Shown: piece after piece, positions 22,508-33,600 of the stretch
How positions within the stretch are numbered: the first letter of the stretch is position 1
Layout of the letters: every line of letters begins with the position of its first letter
From: Hemicordylus capensis
Taxonomy: Eukaryota > Chordata > Lepidosauria > Squamata > Cordylidae
Length of the DNA stretch: 64,000 nt
Assembly: GCF_027244095.1 (NCBI RefSeq)
Contig: NC_069657.1
Coordinates: 149,850,857-149,914,856, forward strand
Direction of reading: 5' to 3'
Notes under the pieces: model-generated
The model's database searches: none
Told to the model about the DNA's origin: nothing
What the model saw: the letters and a program-made list of their open reading frames with translations, nothing else
Position numbers and translations under genes: made by a program

Positions 22508-23028
22508 TGTCAGGGTCCTGTCGCCATTGCTCACCTAACTAAGGCGGCGGGCACCTGTGACAGTCCCCTTCTTTGGCGTCCGGAGGCTGTTGCTTTGCCT
22601 CTGAACACTGCGATAAGCCCCCCACCGGGCTCATTCTGCCCTCTCTGGCTCCCCTCCTTGCCCGAAGGAGCATCAGGCGCAAATGGTGAAATCTTGCGAG
22701 ACCCAGGAGTGGGATCATAAGAACTTGTGCCGAAGTACCATGGGATCTTGATGTCTCACGGGAGTTCCGGTGAGACTGAGAACTCTCACGAGAATACCCG
22801 TGGGATTTTGACAGTATATAAAGACTGGCCGGCCGATGATGAGGGGCTAGACTGGTGAGAGCTGCCCAGCGCGTGGAAGCTCAAGGAACTAAGGACCGAG
22901 GGGCAAGAGCTCTCGGACAGGCAGCCTGTGTCACAAACAGGCATCTGAAAGGAGATTAGCTTGACGGCCCAACCTCTGAGGCTAGATCCAAGGTCACCAT
23001 GATCACAGGGCACAAGGGGCTCCCGACA
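22508..23028 (+). mobile_element. Solo-LTR-like insertion in the Penelope left end
   Basis: A 521-bp block bounded by TGTCAGGG and CCCGACA interrupts sequence that is continuous in the other inverted arm (GACTCTT/CTTCAGGGG). A TATATAA box lies at about 22815-22821. It has no coding region, and the size, short inverted TG...CA ends and promoter-like core suggest a solitary LTR. Orientation is inferred from the TATA box. An ancient fossil; the source family is not known. Confidence 0.5.
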
Positions 23029-23093
23029 ACTTCAGGGGACTACAACATATAAAATATACCAATGAGGATAAGAAATAGTTATAAAAGTAACTA

Positions 23094-23546
23094 CAGGAAA
23101 CCCTTGGTATTCGTGGGGATTCTGTTCCCCGCCATTACCATGGATAAGGAAACAGCAGATATTGAGACATTAGGTCTATGGTATCATGGGAGTTAGCTTC
23201 CTGGAGGCCGGGAAACCGCGGTCAAAATGGGGCAGGGGGCACAAAATTAAGTGCCCTACTGTGGTCTGCAGGCTCCTAGCACTCCAGCAATGCTCCCCCC
23301 CCAAGTATTAAAATCAATTTCCCCTCATGAAAAAATACGGTTTTGAAACTTTAAAAAAGAGAGAGAGAGAGAGAGAGCCACAAAATGGAGGTTGGAGGTC
23401 ATTTCTGCCCACCCCGACCCATGTATATGCGGGTCTTAACCCTTTGTGTGCTGGTTTTAACTGTGTATGCCGAGGTCAGGTGCCCATTACCCAACAGTGG
23501 ATACACAAAACCGTAGATAGTGTGTCCGTGAATGCCAAGGTTTGCC
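23094..23546. mobile_element. Tigger/pogo-like MITE with TA target sites
   Basis: Left end CAGGAAACCCTTGGTATTCG, right end (reverse complement) CAGGCAAACCTTGGCATTCA, both flanked by TA. The second arm of the Penelope element lacks it, which fixes its limits. The end resembles the TTGGTATCCGTGGGG ends of mammalian Tigger/MER2. A (GA)n run lies at about 23350-23375. Confidence 0.75.
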
Positions 23547-24123
23547 TGTATATGAAACTACACACAATTTTTAAAAAATAAAGGCAAGCCATGATTATAA
23601 CCTTATAAAAAAAGGAAATAAGATATACCTCAAGTAGAAAGACAAGAAAGGTATCAATAGATAACTTCTTGCAAACAGATTAGCAGATTAAAACAGCATG
23701 GCAAAGATATAAAAATTAACTAAACCAAGGTTATGATAAATAGCTTTTTATAAACTAATTCAAGCAAAGATATTAAAGCAAACTAAACCACAGATAATAG
23801 TAAATGTCTTGCAAACTGGCAAGTTTAAACAATGTAACAAAAATACTCAAATTAGCTACACCAAGGTGAATACAACACATGGGGCAGCTAGCCCACATAC
23901 AAATGACAAGGATATAAAACCTTGTCACATATAGATAAGTATAGAAAAATAAAAACTACAAAAGAGTAGGAGATAAAAAGTATCTCACAATGGTTTACAA
24001 AGCAGAATACTCAACTTGTAAGCCGCTTAGCTATTCAGTAAGGAAGAAGTCCTCATATTATGTAAGGTAAGGAGACGTGTATGGACTAATTAATAAAACA
24101 GCAGACCATGAGTGAAACACAAT

Positions 24124-24526
24124 GGCTACATTTGCACTAACACTAAACTGGAGTTGGAAGGAGCCTCTGGTTAAAATTTGTGTACATTTGAATGAGTGCA
24201 ACCGTAGTTCAGATGGAAAATGGACCCAAGGTTTCCCTCATCAGACTCCAATTTGTACCTTTTGTTTTGTAGTCAGTTTTGCTATCTGTACCTCCAGTTC
24301 TGCAGTGCCAGCATTACATCCGAACACGGCACGGCAGTCTTGCTCTTTGGAAACCAGAGTTGAGGCAGGAAGCTCCTTCCTTACTCCAGCTGCTATTGGC
24401 TGACAAGAAGGAAGCCTATGCAGCCAGATCCCCCTCCTCTCTGCAGTCTTGAATTCGCATGGAGGGGGGAGAGTAGAACCACGGATCTATTGGACCCATG
24501 GTTCCACGTTACATGCAAATGCAGCC
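24124..24526. mobile_element. MITE with GGCTRCATTTGCA ends
   Basis: Left GGCTACATTTGCACTAAC, right (reverse complement) GGCTGCATTTGCATGTAAC, flanked on both sides by AAT. A 3-bp duplication and GG...CC ends would suit PIF/Harbinger; the class is inferred. Confidence 0.5.
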
Positions 24527-24794
24527 AATGAAACTAACTTAACCCTTACAAAGGAAGTTTGCAAAATACCAACTAACTTATGACTAAGATAGAATGGACT
24601 GTCCATGGAAAAACCAAATTTTTTGTGGTAAACATAATACCTTGCTGACCATACAGAAACAGGTATAACTATACTAACAGAATTAATGTTATAAGATCAA
24701 GATTCTCATTAAGGCCCCTAGGGGCTAGGCAGTTCAATCTAAGGATCCATCTGACCTCTTTTAATAACAAGATTTTATCAGGGCATTAGGGTAT

Positions 24795-25310
24795 ATGTTG
24801 TAGTAGGGGTGTGCAGAATCAGTTCTAATCAAACCTGGTTCAGTTCGAACCCACCCGGTTCAAGCTCAGATTGGACACCCCCCCATGGGGCCAGTCTGAG
24901 TTCGGATCGAACTGGTTTGGCCTGATTCAGGTGACTATGCTTGTAAAGGGGAACCCTGTAAGGATTCCCCTTTACAAGTAAAGGGTGTCCCTAACTTTAA
25001 AGGGTTTGAAGGGGGGGCGGCCAAGAGGGCACCTTACCACCGGTGGTGCAGTGGTTCCTTGGCAACAGCAGCTCTTCTAGGCAGCGCAGGTCAGTTCCAG
25101 CCTCTGTGCATGTGTGGTGGAGGTCAAATGGTGGTCACACAAATGATCTCTGCACAGGAGCAGAGATCATGCAAATGGCACATGGAGTCCAGAACCAGAC
25201 TGTAGCTGGCCCATAGTGCTGGGGGGACTGCTAGCGGGGCCTAGAGGAGCTGCTGCCACTGCCAGTAAAGCAGCCAATTCCAGAATGAAACAGGTAGGTG
25301 GCCTAGATTG
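24795..25310. repeat. Interspersed repeat of the GGGGTGTGCA type with hairpins
   Basis: Starts GTAGGGGTGTGCAGAATC and has alternating GGTTCAGTTCGAACC-like words. It holds two perfect hairpins: CTTGTAAAGGGGAA with its complement at 24940-24978, and ATGATCTCTGC with its complement at about 25143-25172. It interrupts the Penelope element. Probably a DNA-transposon relic. Confidence 0.45.
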
Positions 25311-25314
25311 AAAG

Positions 25315-25505
25315 ATAAGTGTGCCGTCAAGTCTATTTCGACTCCTGGCACCCACAGAGCCCTGTGGTTTTCTTTTGGTAGAATACAGGAGAGGTTTACC
25401 ATTGCCACCTCCTGCGCAGTATGAGATGATGCCTTTCAGCATCTTTGAACCGGCAACCTTCTATGCTTGTTAGTCAAGCATTTCCCCGCTGCGCCACTTA
25501 AGATG
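25315..25505 (-). mobile_element. Sauria-type SINE, minus strand
   Basis: The plus strand reads AAGTGTGCCGTCAAGTC (the complement of the GACTCGACGGCACAC end), CAGAGCCCTGTGGTTTTC, GGTTTACCATTGCCACCTCC, then the tRNA-like head GAACCGGCAACCTTC and GCGCCACTTAAGATGG. Same family as 54288-54541. Confidence 0.85.
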
Positions 25506-26604
25506 GTGGTGGCCTAGATCTCGGGTATAGATAGAAAATACCCTCAATCTAGGCCATATACCCATCTCTCTAGGTTTATTCATGAAATGCATAGAATATT
25601 GAATGTAGGATGGCAACTGTGTAACAAAAGTAATCCACATACTTTGGTATGTGAAAGTAATCCTCATACAGTGGCTCCAAAACAGAATTATAACCAGAGA
25701 TAATGGCTTTACCTGGGGGATTTTGTATATTTTTGTGGACCTTGGGAAGAACATAAAAAACAGGTACTTGGGGTTCACTATTCAACAAGAAACCATGTTC
25801 AGCTTGAGTGATATACCCTAAAGATAAACCCTCTTCCAGAGAGAGACATATAAAAGTACTAATATCTGAAGTAGAATCTTTAGGACATGAAGAATAAAAG
25901 GTAGAGTCACTTAATTGATGGTAAACTTCCTATTCATAATCTTTTCTATTTTGCATGACTATGGCTACATCCTTATGGTTTAATAATTATATGTTGGTTA
26001 TTACACAACTGTTCTAAAGCTGGTTTTTCTTCCTGAATAATATTAGACTAGGGAAAGATAGTGCCTTGTTCTAAATAGTATAATTCTTTTAGCACCATTT
26101 TTTTTCACACAGTTGTACTGCCGGACATAAAATACTTGCAGGAATAAACGTAGAAACAGGTTTGAAGGAGGTATAGGGAGTGATATTGCTTACATTTTGA
26201 TCCTTGGAAAAAACCCCTTGGATTTAAAGTTCATACAAGCCTATTTAAATGAATCTGCATCTTTAAGGGGTCATATCTAAGAGTAGGTACAAAAGATACT
26301 TTTTCTACATTGTGCTTCAGAAAGGGTGATATCTGATAATTTGTAAATTATCCCTTTGTTTATCCTCCTTTTGTTCTTCATTCGAAGGCTGTAAGTATCC
26401 GGAGGACGTCTCTGGCCTTTTTGGGACAAGATGCTTCTTTGGGGTTGTACCTCCCTTGTTGACTCTAAAAAAGAAGATGAACTGGGCCTGGAATGTGGAG
26501 AGACAATTCTGTTCTGTGTAGAAGATGTAGCTTCATTGTGATGAGACAAATCAGATGTTTCTTCAGATTCTGCAAATGAAACAATTTTTTTTGGTGATGT
26601 CTAA

Positions 26605-26745
26605 TTTATCTATTAGCCACCTAATGGCGCAGTGGGGAAATAACTTGACTAGCAAGCTAGAGGTTGCCAGTTCGAATCCCCGCTGGTATCTTCCCCAGAC
26701 TATGGGATGCACCTATATCAGGCAGGAGCGATTTTTAAAACTTGA
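26605..26745 (+). mobile_element. Sauria-type SINE, 5' portion
   Basis: CACCTAATGGCGCAGTGGGG (A box), CCAGTTCGAATCCCCGCTGG (B box), then ATCAGGCAGGAGCGAT. It stops after the tRNA-related head and has lost the 3' half. Confidence 0.8.
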
Positions 26746-27296
26746 ATTCTTTAATTTCTTCTGAAAATGTTATCAAATCCTCTTGTATTTGAGCAAATTT
26801 GGTCTTGAGTTCTGTAATATCAACATTATTCTTGACCAGAGATGTTTTATCCTCAATAAGAGTCTGTTTGTGAGAAGTTATTTATCAATACCTCTCTTTT
26901 TATATGGTTATAATTGTGGCTTCCTTTTATCTATCCCCCACCCCAATTGTGTGTAGTTTCATATAGTTCCTTTTATAACTATTTCTTATTATCCTCTTTG
27001 GTAGATTTTATATGTTGTAGTCCCCTGAAGAAGAGTCTTCACTCAAAATGCATTGGGATCTACCCTTTAATAAACTGCTACTGCACTGTTCCTGCTTCCT
27101 TCCATCCCATCCTGTACTGTACTGTTGAGCTTTCTGCTAAGCCGACATGAGTACAAACTGCTAAGTAATAATAAATATCAGTAACTGAAACTGGGTATTG
27201 ATAATCCACCTATTATCCATTTCTTCTGAAGAAATCCATGCTTGCTTGCCAAGTCCAGGTGGTCAACGTTACCATTTTTTGGTGTGTTTTTAACAG

Positions 27297-27606
27297 GAGC
27301 GGTGCCCTCTTTGTGTCATGGTTCAAGACCACACCGAGGAATGAAAGGCAATGAGTGCAGGAGCCGTGACAACAGAGGCTATAGGAGGAGACAAGATGAA
27401 CTCTCTTTGCCAGGAGCTGGTGTTACCTGGCCCAGCAGACGCAGAAAATGAAGACAGCCATGGCATTGCTAGTGAGAATCTATCAATGGGACAGAGTTTG
27501 CTTCTAACAGAGGCTTCTGTAGTGGGAACAGATACGGCTGGTGTTGAAATATTTGTAGAAGCCATGGCTAGCAGCATGTCCCTCAGCAATGCTGGCAATG
27601 CTACAG
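27297..27606 (+). CDS. ZNF142: ZNF142 coding exon 1
   Basis: Acceptor TTTTAACAG, then a 54-nt leader with two upstream ATGs: one at 27328 that opens an 8-codon frame, and one at 27341. The main ATG at 27351 encodes residues 1-85, acidic and finger-free (CQELVLPGPADAENED, GVEIFVEAMA). Donor CTACAG/GTAGGT, phase 1. Confidence 0.9.
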
Positions 27607-30600
27607 GTAGGTTGTGCTCAAACAGGTCACTGCTTCTGTATTAAAAGACCCACTTTATAACTACCTTCTCTTAGAGCTCTTGGGTGCGGGGGCAGAGTGC
27701 CCCATAGTGTTCATATTCTAAAAAAAAGGAGCAACCAAGAGCAGCCTTAGGATCTGTAGGCATGGGGCAAGAGGCAGAGAGACTGGCCTTTCTTCCCCAA
27801 TGCTTTATATATGTCAGTTGGGAACAGGAATGTCTGCTAGCCTCCCCTTCTTGTTTTAGAAGGGGAAGACATGGAAGTTGTGCAGGATTAAATTTCAGGG
27901 ACAGGCAGACTAGAAGACTGCAGTCTGAGATAGGCACACCTTGATCATTCCTGATGAGAAATAGCAAGGCTGGAAATAGCCTTGAGATTCAGTGCTACTA
28001 CAGGGCTGGACGTTTTAAAGACTAAAAGAGCAACCATGTTTGTTTTTATTTTTATACTTGTGTACTGCCTTTCACTAAAATAGCCTCAAGGTGGTTTACA
28101 ACAAATTAAAACAAGGCACTATCAAACTGATTTAAAAACAGAGACATAATTGAGATACTATTAAAATTCAATGAAACACCATAAAAGCCTTAATTAAACT
28201 TAAAAATGAAGCTCCTGCTTTTCCATCATGATGATGAGCATTAGTGTAGTGCAGGGATTCTCAAACTTGGGTCCTCAGGTGTTATTGGACTTCAACTCCC
28301 ATAATCCCCAGCCTCAGTGGCCTTTGGTTGGGGATTATGGGAGTTGAAGTCCAATAACACCCTAGGACCCAAGTTTGAGAATCACTGGTGTAGTGGATTA
28401 AAGCCTTTGTCTCAGAGCAAGCTCACATGAGGGAAAGAAATGCTGAATCATCCTGCTCGACCTACCTGGCTAGTCTTCTCCTAAAACTATTCTGTATTAT
28501 TGGTAGGTTCAAATGCTGCCGCCGCCACACTTTTTATCAACAGAGCTTGAACCTCCCTGGGCTTGGGGTGGAATCCCAGGGAAAACTCTCTTTATTTTGC
28601 TATTGGATAAGAAAAATCTTCCACGTGCAGGGCTGCACGTGGTGAGAAAACTGATAGCTGCTGAAAGTTTGAGGGTATGTTTGCACCAAATAAATCCCCC
28701 CTTCGGGTCCCCTTTTCCTGAGTTACAACCCAACTCAGAGAGGCTTGTAAAAAGAAAATAACTTTTTAAAAAAAGTTTTATTCAATCACTATAGACTGCT
28801 TCCATCTGAGGCTTTCTCAGCTTTTAAATACAGTTAAAAATACTTAGTAGGTTCCAAAAATAGGTTGTCTTAATGCACGCTTAAATGTTTATAGAGTAAT
28901 TTGCAACTCCCTAGGTAGGATGGGCATAAGCTAGTGTTTCTTATTTTAGTTACATTGCAGGTAAACAATAATAGAACAGTATCAGGAATATGCAAAAGCA
29001 CACACCCCAAATAAACAGAAATTCTAATGCAAACTCTTACTAAACCAGTTTCTCCTGCCCTAAACTTCCGAAGCCACTAGCCTTGGCTTCCTTTTTCCTT
29101 GAACTAGCCAGACTCTGGTTGAGAATCAAGCCCCTGCAGTTCTATCTTCCAAGAGCTGCAGTCATCCTCCTGCCCCCAACTTCCATGGCCACATATCCTT
29201 CTATGCACCTCCCGCCTAGCTTCTTCTCTAACAAAGAATTCTCTTCTTCCTGGCAACAGCTCTCTAGGTCCCACCTGCCTGGTGTGATGATTTGCTGAAC
29301 CCTGGAGTTCACCAGCCTGCCAGTCAAGACAGAGTTCACTTCCAGTTAACTCTTTAGTGGGAGGGGAGGCTGGTCACTGCAATTAGGATTCAGGCCCTTT
29401 GAGGTCCTTAATGGGCTCCACAATGCCTCTGTGTATTCCACACAGATTAATGAAGCATCTTCGGGGCTGGGACGCTGATGCCCTTAGGATAAGGTAGTGA
29501 CTTGGCAATAGCTGATATTTTATGTCTCCGCATCAGTCCTATTTCCTTCTATTAAACAACCCAGATGTCTAGGAGGATGGAGTGCATTATAGTGAATTGG
29601 AGCAGACCAAGAACTAGGATTTCTAGTTACATTTGCAGCCTGGGAGGCAGGATGTAGACTGGATAGTGATGGCCTGAAACAAGTAGAAGGGAATATTTTG
29701 ATGACAAGGATGTTTAGGATGAGGAGTTTGGGCAGTGGGAAAGGTGGCTTAGATGTTATGGTTTTGAGAGCTACAAGGGGGTGCTTAGTGCAGTGGTGGC
29801 AATTGGAAGTGGGGATTTCTGTGAACATTTTTGGTGTGGTTCTGGGCATCTGCTGCATGAAGAGTTTGTCTCTTCAACCCATATGAGTTTGATATTCCTG
29901 TGTTTGGAAGACAATAGGCTCCTGTGTACAGTATTTTGCTGGAGTTCTTAAATACATGGTTACTGTTGCATACCGATGGTAGTAACACATCTTTTTAGAG
30001 AGACCATGGGGAGATTCTCACGATAGCCCTGGGCAGGCGGGGGGAAGACTGCTTTCCACTTTCCTTCCCCGCCCCGCTAGGTCAGCTCCGGCGCGCCTCC
30101 TGCATGCCCACATGGACAGCCCAGCTCCGTGAAGCACAGAGCAGGGCAGAGGGATCTGGGGCTGGAACTTGTTGTTCCGGCCTCCAGGCATCCCTCAATG
30201 CAATGCACGGCACGCATGTTGCAATGGGGATTCCCCCCTTCAGACAGGTGCTCTATGTGCCCATCTCTGTGATTCCTGATAGCTGGGGTAAGGGTGCAAG
30301 AGCACCCTTAACCTCGGTTAAAAGCTGGATTTATTAAGGTGGCTAGGTGGGAGGGGAGTGGAGGGATCTGCGAGAATTCCACCACTTCTCACAACCAGCC
30401 TAGCCCTGCTTGGGGCAGCCCAGGCAGGGTTAGGCTGGTTGCGAGAAAAGCCTCCTCATCTATAAGGTTGCAAGCATTTTAGTAATTGCTTCCTTGGGCT
30501 AGGCAGCGGTTGCTTGAATAGGTTACCTAGAGGCATGCAGTTCTTGTGTTTTTTCTGGATTATTTAGCAACTGTTTTATAATCTTCTATCCATACTTTTG

Positions 30601-33600
30601 CAGAGGTCTTGGTCAAAGTTGTGGAATTGTATTTCTGCGAGCAATGTGGACAGAGCTTCTCTGATCCCAGCCTGCTCTCCCAGCATCAGTGTATTGAGCT
30701 TTCCAGAGGACAACTCTCAAGCATCCCTCAACTCCAAGCATTACCACTAGGCCTTACTAGCCAGGACCTGGCTATATCTGGAGAGGAACCAGCAGTCCAG
30801 CAGACACCAGCAGAAAACCTGTTGGGAACAAGCAGGCAGGACCCTGAGCTGTGTGCTGAGCCTTTTCTGTGTCCCATTTGCCAGGCAGAATTTGCACTGC
30901 CCACTGAATTGAAGGAGCACTTTAAGGATCACCACAAACCCGAGGGTGCCCAAGTCTGCCCTGAGGAAGACTGTCACTTCAGCTCAGAAGATCGCAAACA
31001 GCTCCGGGGACATCTGCGACGTGTCCACCAGGTGACTCCGGTCACCTGTGCCTACCGTGGCTGCCCACTCTTGTTCAAAACCAGAGAGGTCATGGAGCTT
31101 CACCGCAGGAACCACTTCCCGTTCCACTGTGGGCATTGTGACTTCATCAGTGCCAACACGAAGCAGTTTGGGCAGCATAGGCACAGCCATTTGCAGGAGG
31201 CACTGCTGGAGACGGGAGCAGTTGGCGAGAGTACTGAGCACAGCTTAAGTGCCATAGTGGGAAAGGGACTGACTGATCATCTGCTTCAGAACTCAGGTAC
31301 AAGAGAGAATGAGCTTTTGGGCTCAGACAGGGAGTGGGGTGAATGGAGGGGAGCTTTTTGTGTGCTGCACTGTGTTGACTTGGTGGCATGGAACCTCCTT
31401 TGTATATTAAAATGTTCCTGATTCACAGCAGGGATGCAGGTCCCCCCTCTAAATGTTTGAGGAGTTCCTATTGCCCACCCCAAACATTTGAGGAACTACC
31501 CCCCACAAAACATATTTCTCTCTCTCTCCGAAAGTGTCATAAGAACAGCCTGCTGGATCAGGCACAAGGCCCATTTAGTCCAGCATCCTGTTTCACACAG
31601 TGGCCCACCAGATGCCGCTGGGAAGCCCACAGGCAGGAGCATGTCCTCTCTCCTGCTGTTACTCCCCTGCAACTGGAATTCAGAGGCATCCTGCCTTTGA
31701 GGCTGGAGGTGGCCTAAAGTCCTTAGCTGTTGATAGACCTCTCCTCCATGAAGTTATCCAAACCCCTCTTAAAGCCATCCAGGTTGTTGGCTGTCACCAC
31801 ATCTTGTGGCAGGGAATTCCACAAGTTGATTATGCATTGTGTGAAAAAGGACTTCCTATTGTTGGTCCTAAATTCTCTGCTGCTGATATCCAAGGGTGTC
31901 TCCTTGAGTCGGTTATGGTTCTCCACGTGGTTCTCTAAGGCAGGACTATGCAAATTAGTTAGAATCTTCAAGAGGTGGAGAAACATGGTCCCACCCAGTT
32001 CTTTTAGTCCTGTGTGGCTCCAAGGCAGATCTTCTCAGCTTTTTTCTCTTACTGACTTACTTTCACTTTCAGGCTTCAACTTTTTGTTCCTGGATCCCTC
32101 TTAGTTTTCCATTGCTGTCTCTTGATATATATAAAGTTTTTTCTAGCTTTTAATTTGTTCCCAGCCCCACCTTCCTCCTCCACTATTGCTAGGCTCTCTG
32201 CCCCTTTTCATTCCCCTCCCTTCCCTTTCATGGAACATGCCAGGTGTGTGCTCCATGTTAAGAGTCAGGAAAGGGAAATTCCAGCAGGACATGCTTGTCG
32301 GAGGAGGGAGGAACCAGGCACCAGCCTCATTCCCACTCACCACCAGCTCCCTGGTTTGATCCAGCACTACGGCTTCCCCTCGCTCCTGAAGCCTTGTGGA
32401 GCACACAGCTGCTCTGAACCCAGCTCCTCACAAGCACAGGTGGCCTCCACAAGCAGTATGCAGGCCGCAGCCTCTGAAAAACACAAGGTAGCTTCCCAAA
32501 AATCAGCAGCCAATCAGGATCTGGCCGGGGGCAGCTAAAACTTTATCCACCAGGACCGTGGTGACCAAGAGCACTGCAGCTGGAACAGGCACGCAATTGG
32601 TGAGATCGGCCCATGTTGGACCTTCTGATTCTTCTACCACCACCCCCGCCCCCACCTCTGGGGCAGACCTAGCCTGCCCCAGCCTGCTCCAATGCTGCAA
32701 TCCCTCAACCAAATGCCCTCTGATATGCCACCTGCCTGGCACTCATGGTTTGAGGATCTGTTGGTGCATTCTTTTGAGCACTATGATCAATTAAAGTCTA
32801 AAAAGCGAAAAAGGTACAGAAGGGAACAGTCCCTTTCCTCAAGTGCTTCATTTTCTGTTTCTGAGACTCCAGTCCCTAAGAAGGTAAAGAAAAAATGCAA
32901 GCACATTAAAAAGGTAAGGTCTAAGTCTAAGTATAGAGGGAAAAGGGTACCCATTCCTTTGACATATCAGACCATGATTCACCAGACCCCAGGGGGCCCA
33001 CACCCAGAACTCCTGTGGGACCCCCAAGCGGGAATCCTCAACACACCCCAGACACAACTCCACCAGCGCTGATCCCAGTTATCCTCTTAGACAAAGAGCC
33101 AATTCCAAAGGGAGACACTCCAGAGGACCCTGGGGACCCCTTGGGGGGAACAGGCCCTGACCAACCAAAGATGAGGGGTCAGATGGTCAGGAACCAGAGG
33201 ACTCTGAAGCCCCTTGGAGACTTTTCTCCACTGATGTCCAAGACTATTCATACATTAGACCCAGCTTAACCCTCTGGAATCCCAGCCTCTGAGTAAAAGT
33301 GCTATAGGTTTTTCCAGGGCCCAAATTAAACACTATGACATTTCCACTCGCTAAGCACTTCATTGAGTCTGCTAAAGGGGAATAGACTTTTTCTACATCT
33401 AAGATAAAAGCGGTAGCAATAGCCAAAAATTGTATTCCTTCCAGTGGGTGGGGTGGAGATTTTTAATACACCCCCAACAGATGCCCCAGTGGTCCAAATA
33501 ATTTCTGGCTCAGTCCTCTCAAGCGATGGGGAGTCTGCCCTCAAAGACCCTGCAGACAAGCTCATGGAAGGGGCAATAAAAAGGTCACATGACTCTGCAG

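Larger units (their letters stand above)
22430..27105 (-). mobile_element. Penelope-like retroelement with inverted ends
   Basis: The minus strand encodes Penelope-type RT signatures at 25788-25470: VFYVLPKVHKNIQNPPGKA, IISGYNSVLEPLYEDYF and TQLPSYIQYSMHF. A C-terminal block near 24780-24690 reads VRWILRLNCLAPRGLNENLD, resembling the end of the GIY-YIG endonuclease of Penelope elements. The outer sequence at 22435-23690 (minus later insertions) is the reverse complement of 26875-27105, for example ACTACAACATATAAAAT at 23040 against its complement near 27005. Penelope elements are known to have terminal repeats in direct or inverted orientation. It is broken and contains at least five younger insertions. 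Confidence 0.75.
27607..30603 (+). other. ZNF142: ZNF142 intron 1 (coding numbering)
   Basis: GT-AG intron. It holds an L2-like 3' end, a hAT MITE and a GC-rich MITE, listed separately. The rest (28400-30000) is unrecognised; a 112-codon minus-strand open frame at 29858-29520 has no family resemblance. Confidence 0.7.

Noticed and set aside
29520-29858. A 112-codon minus-strand open frame in ZNF142 intron 1
   Set aside because: No recognisable domain, and no sign of splicing or a promoter; probably chance.
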